Origin: Variovorax sp. RA8
GTDB taxonomy: Bacteria > Pseudomonadota > Gammaproteobacteria > Burkholderiales > Burkholderiaceae_C
Reading direction: 5' to 3'
Length of the DNA stretch: 64,000 nucleotides
NCBI RefSeq assembly: GCF_901827175.1
Contig: NZ_LR594662.1
Location: 992,001 to 1,056,000, forward strand
The position numbers were made by a program, and so were the translations under genes. The notes under the pieces were generated by a model that worked only from the letters and a program-made list of their open reading frames with translations, was not told the DNA's origin and made no database searches. How positions within the stretch are numbered: position 1 is the first letter of the stretch; every line of letters begins with the position of its first letter. This document shows positions 25,455 to 33,527 of the stretch, one piece after another.

Positions 25455-27854
25455 ATGTCCAAGTTTCAAGTGAAGAAGGTCGCCGTGCTCGGCGCCGGCG
25501 TGATGGGCGCGCAGATTGCGGCGCATCTTGTCAATATGCGTGTGCCGGTGGTGCTGTTCGATTTGCCTGCCAAGGAAGGTCCCAAGAACGGGATCGTGAG
25601 TCGCGCAATCGACAACCTGAAGAAGCTCAAGCCTGCGCCGCTGGGCGACGCGTCCGACGCCGAGCTGATCGAGCAGGCCAACTACGAGGACGATCTCGCG
25701 AAACTCGGCGAATGTGACCTGGTGATCGAGGCCATCGCCGAGCGCATGGACTGGAAGCTCGATCTGTACAGGAAGATCGCGCCGCATGTGGCCAAGCATG
25801 CGATCCTGGCCTCGAACACCTCGGGCCTGTCGATCACCAAGCTGAGCGAAGCGCTGCCCGAGGCGCTCAAGCCGCGTTTCTGCGGCATCCACTTCTTCAA
25901 TCCGCCGCGCTACATGTTCCTGGTCGAGCTGATCAATACGCCGACCACCGAGCCGCAGGTGCTGGACCAGCTCGAGGCCTTCGTCACCAGCGCACTCGGC
26001 AAGGGCGTGGTGCGCGCCAAGGACACGCCCAACTTCATTGCCAACCGCGTGGGCATCGCCGGCATGCTGGCCACACTGAAGGAGGTCGAGAAGTTCGGGC
26101 TCACGCCCGACGTGGTGGACGACCTCACCGGCAAGAAGCTGGGCCGCGCGAGCTCGGGCACCTTCCGCACCGCCGACGTGGTGGGCCTGGACACCATGGC
26201 CCATGTGGTGAAGACGCTGCAGGACAACCTGAGCGCAGAGGCCGATCCCTTCTACGCCAATTTCGCGACCCCGCCGGTGCTGGCCAAGCTGCTGGAGCTC
26301 GGCAACCTGGGCCAGAAGACCCGGGCCGGCTTCTACAAAAAGGCGGGTCGCGACATCCTGCGCTTCGACCTGGCCAAGGGCGACTACGTGCCTTCGGGCG
26401 AGAAGGCCGACGAGGTCTACGGCCGCATGCTCAAGAAGCCCGCGGCCCAGCGCCTGAAGCTGCTGCGGGAGAGCGAAGGCGCACAAGGCCGCTTCCTCTG
26501 GGCGATCCTGCGCGACAGCTTCCACTATGCGGCCGTGCACCTCGCGACCATTGCCGAGAGCGCGCGCGACGTGGACTTCGCGATGCGCTGGGGCTTCGGC
26601 ATGAAGCAGGGCCCCTTCGAGCTCTGGCAGGAAGCGGGCTGGGCGCAGGTCGCCAAGTGGATCCAGGACGACATCGATGCCGGCGAGGCCCTGTCGAATG
26701 CGCCGCTGCCGAAGTGGGTGTTCGAGGGCCCGGTGGCCGAGGCCGGCGGCGTGCACACGCCCGAGGGCTCGTGGAGCGCCTCGGAGAGCCGGTTCGTGCC
26801 GCAGCGGCGCCTGCCGGTGCACGAACGCCAGCTTTTTCCCGAGAGCGTGCTGGGCAGCAACTCGCCCGACGCCAGCCAGGCCGGCACCACGATCCAGGAC
26901 GAGGGCGATGTGCGCCTCTGGACGCTGGACGGCGAGGTGCTGATTGCGAGCATCCATTCGAAGATGCACGCCATCAGCCCGGACGTGGCTGACGCGCTGG
27001 CGGCCGGCGTCGAGCTGGCCGAGCGCGAGTACAAGGCGATGGTGATCTGGTCGCCCGACGAGATGTTCTCCGTCGGCGCCGACCTCCAGGCCATGCTGCC
27101 GGCCTTCGTGGTCGCCGGCATCGGCGCGGTCGAGGGGGCGGAGCAGGAGCTGCAGAACGTGATGCTCAAGATCCGCTACGCCGGCGTGCCGGTGGTCTCG
27201 GCGGTGCGCGGCATGGCGCTGGGCGGCGGCTGCGAGCTTGCCATCTATTCGGCGAAGCGCGTCGCGGCGATGGAGAGCTACATCGGCCTGGTCGAGGTGG
27301 GCGTAGGGCTGGTGCCCGGTGCCGGCGGCCTGACCTACATTGCGCGCCGTGCGGCCGAGAACGCGGCGGCTTCGACCGGCAGCGACCTGCTGCCCTTCCT
27401 GACCGAAGGCTTCACCGCCGCGGCCATGGCCAAGGTCGGCACCAGCGCGCTCGAATCGAAGAAGCTGGGCTATCTGCTCGACAGCGACGTGATCGTGCCC
27501 AACAAGGACGAACTGCTCCATGTCGCCCTGCAGCAGGCCGGGGCGATGGCCGACGCGGGCTGGCGCGCGCCGATGCGCCGGCGCTTCAAGGTCGCCGGAC
27601 GCAGCGGTGCCGCCACCATCAAGGGCCAGCTGGTCAACATGCGCGACGGCGGCTTCATCAGCGCGCATGACTTCCACATCGCCGGGCTGATCGCGAACGT
27701 GGTCACCGGCGGCGATGTCGATGCCGGCAGCCTGGTGAGCGAGGAGTACCTGATGGCGCTGGAGCGCAAGGCCTTCTGCTCTTTGATTCTTCATCCCAAG
27801 ACGCAGGAGCGGATCATGGGGATGCTCAATACCGGCAAGCCGCTGCGCAACTGA
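25455..27854 (+). CDS. 3-Hydroxyacyl-CoA dehydrogenase/enoyl-CoA hydratase, FadN-type order
   Basis: This 799-residue bifunctional enzyme begins with the NAD-binding 3-hydroxyacyl-CoA dehydrogenase domain (VAVLGAGVMGAQIAAHLVN at residues 8-26, GIHFFNPPRYM, and the C-terminal dehydrogenase segments to about residue 430). The crotonase domain comes last (residues 480-720, with SVGADL and RGMALGGGCELA). This order is that of Bacillus FadN; E. coli FadB and FadJ have the hydratase first. The ATG follows the DUF2147 gene by 23 bp; the longer frame upstream is a shadow of that gene. It performs hydration and oxidation in beta-oxidation, with the thiolase gene next. Confidence 0.92.
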   Translation: MSKFQVKKVAVLGAGVMGAQIAAHLVNMRVPVVLFDLPAKEGPKNGIVSRAIDNLKKLKPAPLGDASDAELIEQANYEDDLAKLGECDLVIEAIAERMDWKLDLYRKIAPHVAKHAILASNTSGLSITKLSEALPEALKPRFCGIHFFNPPRYMFLVELINTPTTEPQVLDQLEAFVTSALGKGVVRAKDTPNFIANRVGIAGMLATLKEVEKFGLTPDVVDDLTGKKLGRASSGTFRTADVVGLDTMAHVVKTLQDNLSAEADPFYANFATPPVLAKLLELGNLGQKTRAGFYKKAGRDILRFDLAKGDYVPSGEKADEVYGRMLKKPAAQRLKLLRESEGAQGRFLWAILRDSFHYAAVHLATIAESARDVDFAMRWGFGMKQGPFELWQEAGWAQVAKWIQDDIDAGEALSNAPLPKWVFEGPVAEAGGVHTPEGSWSASESRFVPQRRLPVHERQLFPESVLGSNSPDASQAGTTIQDEGDVRLWTLDGEVLIASIHSKMHAISPDVADALAAGVELAEREYKAMVIWSPDEMFSVGADLQAMLPAFVVAGIGAVEGAEQELQNVMLKIRYAGVPVVSAVRGMALGGGCELAIYSAKRVAAMESYIGLVEVGVGLVPGAGGLTYIARRAAENAAASTGSDLLPFLTEGFTAAAMAKVGTSALESKKLGYLLDSDVIVPNKDELLHVALQQAGAMADAGWRAPMRRRFKVAGRSGAATIKGQLVNMRDGGFISAHDFHIAGLIANVVTGGDVDAGSLVSEEYLMALERKAFCSLILHPKTQERIMGMLNTGKPLRN

Positions 27855-27864
27855 AGGAATTCCC

Positions 27865-29064
27865 ATGAGCAAGCAACTCCAAGACGCCTACATCGTCTCC
27901 GCCACCCGCAGCCCCATCGGCCGCTCCCACCGCGGCTACTTCCGCAACACACGCCCCGACGACCTGCTCGCGACCACGCTGAAGGCGGCGCTTGCGGCGG
28001 TGCCGAACCTGGATCCGAAGGTCATCGAGGACATCGTCTGCGGCTGCGCGATTCCCGAGGCGCAGCAGGGGCTGAACGTGGCGCGCATCGGCGCCGTGCT
28101 GGCGGGTCTGCCCACCAGCGTCGGCGGCATCACGGTCAACCGCTTCTGCGCCTCCGGCCTGTCAGCGGTGCAGATGGCGGCCGACCGCATCCGCGTCGGC
28201 GAGGCCGAGGTGATGATCGCCGCGGGCGTCGAGAGCATGAGCATGGTGCCGATGATGGGCAACTCGCCATCGCTGTCGCCCTCGATCTTCGAGCGTGACG
28301 GCGATGTCGGCATCGCCTACGGCATGGGCCTGACCGCCGAGAAGGTGGCCCAGCAATGGAAGGTGAGCCGCGAGGCGCAGGACGCCTTTGCGCTGCAGTC
28401 CCACCAGCGCGCACTTGCGGCGCAACAGGCCGGCGAGTTTGCCGACGAGATCACGCCGATCGAGGTGACCGACCGCACGCCGGACCTGGACAGCGGCGAG
28501 ACCGTCGCCAAGACCCGCATGGTGAACCTTGACGAGGGCCCGCGCCCCGACACCAGCCTCGAAGGCCTGGCCAAGCTGCGCACGGTATTCGCCGCGCGCG
28601 GCACCGTGACGGCCGGCAACAGTTCGCAGACCTCCGACGGCGCCGGTGCGCTGATCCTGGCGAGCGAGAAGGCCTGCCAGCAGTTCGACCTGAAGCCGCT
28701 GGCGCGCTTCGTCAGCTTTGCGAGCAAGGGCGTGCCGCCGCAGATCATGGGCATCGGCCCGATCGAGGCCATTCCCGCTGCGCTGCGCTACGCGGGCCTG
28801 ACGCAGGACGCCATCGACTGGATCGAGCTCAACGAGGCTTTCGCCGCGCAGTCGCTGGCGGTGATCGACACCCTGGGCCTGGATCCGGCCAAGGTCAACC
28901 CGATGGGCGGCGCGATCGCGCTGGGCCATCCGCTGGGCGCGACCGGCGCCATCCGCTCGGCCACCGTGGTGCACGCGCTGCAGCGCAGGAAGCTCAAGTA
29001 CGGCATGGTCACGATGTGCGTGGGCATGGGGCAGGGCGCCGCCGGCATCTTCGAGCGGGTCTGA
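27865..29064 (+). CDS. Acetyl-CoA C-acyltransferase (thiolase)
   Basis: The 399-residue thiolase has the nucleophilic Cys95 in NRFCASGLSAVQ, GHPLGATGA near residue 355 and the second active cysteine in TMCVGMGQGAAG near residue 385. It cleaves 3-ketoacyl-CoA with CoA, releasing acetyl-CoA. It follows the bifunctional enzyme by 10 bp with an AAGGAA ribosome site, so the two form the usual catalytic pair for fatty-acid beta-oxidation. A biosynthetic acetoacetyl-CoA role is less likely in this context. Confidence 0.94.
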   Translation: MSKQLQDAYIVSATRSPIGRSHRGYFRNTRPDDLLATTLKAALAAVPNLDPKVIEDIVCGCAIPEAQQGLNVARIGAVLAGLPTSVGGITVNRFCASGLSAVQMAADRIRVGEAEVMIAAGVESMSMVPMMGNSPSLSPSIFERDGDVGIAYGMGLTAEKVAQQWKVSREAQDAFALQSHQRALAAQQAGEFADEITPIEVTDRTPDLDSGETVAKTRMVNLDEGPRPDTSLEGLAKLRTVFAARGTVTAGNSSQTSDGAGALILASEKACQQFDLKPLARFVSFASKGVPPQIMGIGPIEAIPAALRYAGLTQDAIDWIELNEAFAAQSLAVIDTLGLDPAKVNPMGGAIALGHPLGATGAIRSATVVHALQRRKLKYGMVTMCVGMGQGAAGIFERV

Positions 29065-29109
29065 TCGCGCGAGCCACGCGGGCTGCCGCGGAAAGGAAGG
29101 AGATACGGC

Positions 29110-30015
29110 ATGCAACCGAAGACCCTGACTCTCGAAGACGGCGCCCAGCTTGCGCTGCGCCGCTACGAAGCGGTCGGGCCGCAGCGCGCGAGCGTGGTGA
29201 TCGGCGGCGCCATGGGCGTGCGCCAGGCCTTCTACGAGCCCTTCGCGGGCTGGCTGGCGCAGGAGGGCATCGACGTCTGGACCTTCGACTACCGCGGTTC
29301 GGGCGATTCGCGGCCAGGCGGCAGCAGGGCCTCGCTGCGCGGCTTCGAGGCCGACCTGTTCGACTGGGCGCGCGACTACGAAGCCGTGATCGACGCCGCC
29401 AAGGCCGCCAGGCCCGACCGCCCGCTCTACCTGCTGGGCCACAGCCTGGGCGCACAGCTGCCGGGCTTTCTTCAGCGGCCGCAACAGGTGGACGGGCTGG
29501 TCAGCATCGCCGCCGGCAGCGGCTACTGGCGCGAGAACGCGCCGCGGCTCAAGCGCAGCGTTCTCTATTTCTGGTTCGTGCTGGTGCCGCTGGCGACGCG
29601 GCTGTGCGGCTACTTCCCAGGCCGGCGGTTGCGCAAGGTGGGCGACCTGCCGCGCGGCGTGATCCTGCAATGGCGGCGGTGGTGCCTGAACCCGCGCTAC
29701 AGCGTGGGCGCCGAGGGCGAGGCGGCCGCGCGCAGCTACGGGCGAGTGCGCTTCCCGGTGCTGGCGCTGTCGATCACCGACGACGAGCTGATGACGCTGG
29801 AAGGCACGCAAAGCCTGCTGAGCTTCTACGCGGGCGCGCCCAAGGCGATGCAGCGCATCGCGCCGGCCGACGTGCAGGCCCGGCGCATCGGGCACTTCGG
29901 GTTCTTTCGCGAGCAGTTCAGCCGCGACCTCTGGCCGCGTCTGGCGGACAGCCTGCACCGGCTCGCGACCTTGACCTCGTCGCCGGCGGCCAGCGTCCCG
30001 CAGACGACTGCCTGA
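29110..30015 (+). CDS. Alpha/beta-hydrolase family protein
   Basis: The 301-residue protein has the hydrolase fold with nucleophile Ser112 in GHSLGAQLPG, an oxyanion-type GGAMGVRQAFY segment near residue 33 and DYRGSGDSRPGG near residue 60. A distal Asp (SITDDELMT) and His (RRIGHFGFF) complete a plausible triad. There is no signal peptide. It lies in the beta-oxidation operon between the thiolase and thioesterase genes, so an ester or thioester substrate linked to lipid use is likely. The exact activity is not predictable. Confidence 0.85.
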   Translation: MQPKTLTLEDGAQLALRRYEAVGPQRASVVIGGAMGVRQAFYEPFAGWLAQEGIDVWTFDYRGSGDSRPGGSRASLRGFEADLFDWARDYEAVIDAAKAARPDRPLYLLGHSLGAQLPGFLQRPQQVDGLVSIAAGSGYWRENAPRLKRSVLYFWFVLVPLATRLCGYFPGRRLRKVGDLPRGVILQWRRWCLNPRYSVGAEGEAAARSYGRVRFPVLALSITDDELMTLEGTQSLLSFYAGAPKAMQRIAPADVQARRIGHFGFFREQFSRDLWPRLADSLHRLATLTSSPAASVPQTTA

Positions 30016-30042
30016 GTCCTTCAGCCGGAGCACACTCCCGCC

Positions 30043-30873
30043 ATGAGCACACACCCCCTGGACAAGGCGCTGGCGCTCGCGCACAGCGACATCCGCGCCG
30101 GCCTGTTCACCGGCGCCACCAGCATGGATTACTGGAACATGGTCGGGCCCTTCGGCGGCACGACCGCGGCGGTGATGCTGCAGTCGGTGCTGAAGCATCC
30201 CGAGCTGCTCGGCGCGCCGGTCGCGCTGACAGTGAACTACGCCGCGGCGCTGGAGGCCGGCGCCTTCGAGTTGCTGGCCGTGCCGGTGCGCACCAACCGC
30301 TCGACGCAGCACTGGACGATCCAGATGTCGCAGGCCGATGCCGAAGGCGAGCCGCAGGTCGTGAGCACGGGCACTGCGGTCACGGCCCTGCGGCGCGAGA
30401 CCTGGGGCGCCAGCGACCTGCCGATGCCCGAGGTGCCGCCGCCGATGGAGGTCGAGCGCCTGAGCATCGGTCCGGCCAAGGTGGCCTGGATCGACCGCTA
30501 CGAGATGCGCCCGATCAGCGGCGCGATCCCGAGCCGCTGGGACGGCAGCGGCGACCACAGCGAAACCCGCATGTGGCTGCGCGACGCGCCGCCCCGCCCG
30601 CTCGACTTCGCGGCGCTGGCCGCACTGTGCGACTGCTTCTATCCGCGTGTCTGGCTGCGGCGCGCCAGGCCGGTGCCGATCGGCACGGTGTCGATCACCA
30701 CCTATTTCCATGTCGACGCTGCGCAGCTCGCCGAGGTGGGCGACGGCCACCTCCTCGGGCGCGCCACCGGCCAGCAGTTTCGCAACGGCTACTTCGACCA
30801 GGCCGCGCAGCTGTGGAGCGAGGCCGGCGCCCTGCTCGCCACCTCGAACCAGATCGTCTACTTCAAGGAGTGA
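30043..30873 (+). CDS. TesB-like acyl-CoA thioesterase
   Basis: The 276-residue protein has the double hot-dog layout of the thioesterase II/acyl-CoA thioesterase-like family: GLFTGATSMDYWNMVGPFGG near the N-terminus, LTVNYAAALEAGAFEL in the first hot-dog, and a second hot-dog ending in GQQFRNGYFDQAAQLWSEAG. Such enzymes release free fatty acids from acyl-CoA and adjust CoA pools during lipid catabolism. The gene is co-directional and close to its neighbours in the beta-oxidation cluster. Confidence 0.85.
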   Translation: MSTHPLDKALALAHSDIRAGLFTGATSMDYWNMVGPFGGTTAAVMLQSVLKHPELLGAPVALTVNYAAALEAGAFELLAVPVRTNRSTQHWTIQMSQADAEGEPQVVSTGTAVTALRRETWGASDLPMPEVPPPMEVERLSIGPAKVAWIDRYEMRPISGAIPSRWDGSGDHSETRMWLRDAPPRPLDFAALAALCDCFYPRVWLRRARPVPIGTVSITTYFHVDAAQLAEVGDGHLLGRATGQQFRNGYFDQAAQLWSEAGALLATSNQIVYFKE

Positions 30874-30926
30874 GAGCCTCCGCGAGGCTCCATACTCCGT
30901 CCACTTCTTTGCAGCAAGGACCTTCC

Positions 30927-31691
30927 ATGAGCGACATCCTCGTCCACACCGAAGCCGGCGTGATGACCCTGACCTTCAACCGGCTCGACAAGAAGAACTC
31001 CATCACCCGTGCGATGTACGCGGAGCTGGCCGACGCCTTCGAGAAGGCCGCCGAGGACAGCGCGGTGCGCGCCGTGCTGATCCAGGGCGACGCCACCATC
31101 TTCAGCGCCGGCAACGACATCGGCGACTTCCTGAACGCGCCGCCCTCGACGCCGGAGTCGCCGGTGTTCCGCTTCCTGCACGGTATCGCGACCTTCCCGA
31201 AGCCGCTGGTGGCGGCGGTGTGCGGTCCGGCGGTGGGCATCGGCACCACGATGCTCTTTCACTGCGACCTGGTCTATGCCGGCGACAACGCGGCCTTTTC
31301 GATGCCTTTCGTCAACCTGGGCCTGTGCCCGGAGGCTGCGTCCAGCCTGCTGGTGCCGCAGATGTTCGGCTACCACCGTGCGGCGGAGGCGCTGCTGCTG
31401 GGCGAGCCCTTCATGGCCGAGGCGGCGCTCGAGGTCGGGCTGGTCAACCGCATCGTGCCGCCCACCGAGGCGAATGCCATCGCCCAGGCCCAGGCGCACA
31501 AGCTGGCGACCAAGCCGCTGTCGGCTTTGATCGAGACGAAGCGGCTGATGAAGAAAGCACAGCAGCCCGCCGTGCTGGAACGCATGGGCGAGGAAGGCCA
31601 GAGCTTCGGCCGCATGCTGCGCGAGCCGGCGGCGAAGGAGGCGTTCACCGCGTTCATGGAGAAGCGCAAGCCCGACTTCTCGAAGGTCTGA
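30927..31691 (+). CDS. Enoyl-CoA hydratase/isomerase family protein
   Basis: The 254-residue crotonase has the CoA-binding oxyanion segments FSAGNDIGDFL near residue 60 and CGPAVGIGTTMLFHCDL near residue 100, followed by AAFSMPFVNLGLCPE, where the glutamate is in a typical catalytic position. It hydrates or isomerises enoyl-CoA, probably handling intermediates not taken by the bifunctional enzyme. The ATG has an AAGGA site. It is the last intact gene of the beta-oxidation cluster and is followed at 45 bp by the inverted-repeat element. Confidence 0.9.
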   Translation: MSDILVHTEAGVMTLTFNRLDKKNSITRAMYAELADAFEKAAEDSAVRAVLIQGDATIFSAGNDIGDFLNAPPSTPESPVFRFLHGIATFPKPLVAAVCGPAVGIGTTMLFHCDLVYAGDNAAFSMPFVNLGLCPEAASSLLVPQMFGYHRAAEALLLGEPFMAEAALEVGLVNRIVPPTEANAIAQAQAHKLATKPLSALIETKRLMKKAQQPAVLERMGEEGQSFGRMLREPAAKEAFTAFMEKRKPDFSKV

Positions 31692-31735
31692 CAGCTCTAT
31701 CGAAGGTGCAAGACGCGCTTGGATAGGCTGCGCGC

Positions 31736-31990
31736 CGCAAAGGCGCCTGCGGGTGTGCGGGGAGGCGTGCCACTGTGGCGGTCGTCGCTTCGCGCCGACT
31801 CCCCTGCGATGCTCGCGCAGCCGGCCTGCCGCGGAACTCGCGACGTTCACTTCGTTCACTCTGCTCGGACAGCCGCGGCAAGTCAGTTTACGAAGCACGC
31901 CTGTCCTTCGGCAGGCGTGCCGACCGGCTGCACTGCGCTTCTCGGCGCCACAGAGGCGCACCGCCCCGCACACCCGCAGGCACCTTTGCG
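31736..31990. repeat. 255-bp inverted-repeat intergenic element, copy 1
   Basis: The outer 27-nt arms (31736-31762 and 31964-31990) are reverse complements with a single mismatch and begin CGCAAAGGCGCCTGCGGG. Pairing continues inward at about 13 of 19 positions. The interior contains a perfect small hairpin with arms CACGCCTG and CAGGCGTG, and shares CCCTGCG.TGCTCGC and CTCGGCGCC segments with the two elements near 51.1-51.6 kb. It follows the last beta-oxidation gene and directly abuts the IS110 remnant. It has no coding capacity that I trust; it could act as a terminator or be a non-autonomous mobile element. Confidence 0.75.
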
Positions 31991-32089
31991 AGAGACGGTG
32001 TGCCGGTATCCAAAGACCCCCAACCGCTGCGGCGTGGGGTCGGTATTCAGATCAACCCCGACGTGTCCCCGCGGAAGGTGGTCTGCGGA

Positions 32090-32698
32090 CCGGGCGACTT
32101 GTGGGGCAAGCAGGCGGCCCTGAAGGCGATCGCCTTGCACCGTGCGGACATCGATGCTCGAATGCCCGCGCTGATGGCGCACCTGCTCGATGCGCAACTG
32201 CACATGCTGCGGGAGATCGAGCAGCGCGTGCAGACGATCGAGGCCGAACTGGCCATCGTGCAACGCGAGTCGCAAAGCGCACGGCAACTGCGCGCCGTCC
32301 CAGGGATCAGCTTGCTGGGTGCCACGGCCCTGGCGGCCACCTTGGGAGACGGCAGCGGCTGGCGCAACGGGCGCGAGTTTGCGTGCGCGCTGGGACTGAC
32401 TCCGCACCACGAGGGCACCGGCGGCAAGGTGCGCATCGGGGCCATCAGCAAGCGCGGCGACCCTTACCTGCGCACTTTGCTCGTCAGCGGAGCGCGTGCA
32501 ATGCTGAGCCAGGCCAACCCCACGCCCTGGATCGCGCAGATGCTCGCTAGGCGTCCGGCCAATGTCGTGGCCGTGGCGCTGGGGCACAAGCTGGCGCGCA
32601 CGGCCTGGGCGCTGGTCGCCCACGGGCGCAGCTATGACACCCAGTCGCACTCGGTGCCACCACAACGCCAGACCGCGCAAGCGATGGCCACCCCATGA
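32090..32698 (+). pseudogene. IS110/IS116/IS902-family transposase, 3' remnant
   Basis: The frame encodes the C-terminal half of an IS110-type transposase: a coiled helical segment (HMLREIEQRVQTIEAELA) then the Transposase_20 domain with LRAVPGISLLGATALAATLG, REFACALGLTPHHEGTGGK, and ISKRGDPYLRTLLVSGARA, ending at 32698. The N-terminal DEDD catalytic domain is absent. The frame stays open upstream to 31775, but that part is the inverted-repeat element, not transposase. It is therefore a truncated, inactive copy. The family's catalytic serine region is present, the acidic residues are not. Confidence 0.85.
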
Positions 32699-33069
32699 CC
32701 GCGGCTCAGGCCGCAACGAGTGCGTGCGAGTGAGGTTAAGGAAATGATGGCAAAGCGGTTGGACCGTGGGTCGAAAGCTGATGCGCTCCTCGGGTACGCC
32801 TTGCGCAGAACCCGCCGGCGAGATGAGCTCCGACCTCGCGAATCACCGTCAGGGCCAGCAGCAGGCGCGAGCCTGTCTGCACCAAAAGGCCGGATATATA
32901 AGACCGCAGTCAATCCGCCACGTCAGCATTCCGACACCTGCTTGCCACACGGGAGGCGTCCATATAAGGAGCGCAGCCTTGGGGGCGGGCGCGCCTGCCG
33001 AAGGACAGGCCGCCTTCCGCGGCGCGCAGGCAGCATCACCACCGCTTGCGCATCCGACCCGCCCAGCAA
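32699..33069. other. IS-derived and repeat-derived intergenic sequence
   Basis: This 371-bp stretch holds no gene I can support. The first 270 bp probably are the non-coding 3' end of the IS110 remnant (a more A/T-rich portion with GGATATATAAG and TCCATATAAGG). Around 32990-33040 a GCCTG-CCGAAGGA-CAGGC hairpin repeats the small hairpin inside element 31736-31990, suggesting a fragment of the same repeat family. The exact IS end was not identified. Confidence 0.4.
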
Positions 33070-33486
33070 TCACTCCCTGACGATCGCCCGCGGCCTCCCG
33101 TTGTCATCGATCGCAACGTAGGTGAACGTGGCCTGCGTCACCTTGATGTACTCGCCCTGCGCCTTGAAGCGCTCGGCGAAGACCTCGACCGTGACCGTCA
33201 CCGAGGTACGGCCGATCCGCACCAGCTTCGAGTAGAAGGACAGGATGTCCCCGAGCCGCACCGGCTGCTTGAAGACGAACTCGTTGACGGCGACGGTGGC
33301 CATGCGGCCCTTGGCGTAGCGCGCCGGAATGACCGAGCCCGCCAGGTCGCACTGGGCCATCACCCACCCGCCGAAGATGTCGCCGTTGGCATTGACGTCG
33401 GCCGGCAGCGGGATCACCTTCAGCACGAGTTCCATATCGGCGGGCAGGCTCTTGAGGGTGGCTGAGACGTTGGCAGGAACAGACAT
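33070..33486 (-). CDS. Acyl-CoA thioesterase, YciA-like hot-dog fold
   Basis: The 138-residue single hot-dog protein has the BFIT/YciA signature: NANGDIFGGWVMAQCDLAGS near residues 35-54, with the catalytic aspartate position in GDIFGGW, and FKQPVRLGDILSFYSK. It hydrolyses acyl-CoA thioesters in the cytoplasm. ATG 33486 is chosen; GTG 33492 would add two residues. It is divergent from the Atm1-type ABC gene with 41 bp between starts. Substrate range is unknown. Confidence 0.9.
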   Translation of the reverse strand: MSVPANVSATLKSLPADMELVLKVIPLPADVNANGDIFGGWVMAQCDLAGSVIPARYAKGRMATVAVNEFVFKQPVRLGDILSFYSKLVRIGRTSVTVTVEVFAERFKAQGEYIKVTQATFTYVAIDDNGRPRAIVRE

Positions 33487-33527
33487 GGGCACAATCCGGG
33501 AAAAGCAACAGCCACGATTGTCTCCCC

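Noticed and set aside
25437..27872. 811-residue minus-strand frame opposite the FadN-type enzyme
   Set aside because: No recognisable domains; explained by codon bias of the real gene on the plus strand.
28162..30750. 862-residue minus-strand frame across the thiolase, hydrolase and thioesterase genes
   Set aside because: It runs through three well-supported genes in antisense and has low-complexity Arg/His/Gly-rich composition.
31775..32089. N-terminal 100 residues of the open frame that continues into the IS110 remnant
   Set aside because: These codons come from the inverted-repeat element; they do not match the IS110 DEDD domain, so the frame is not an intact 307-residue transposase.
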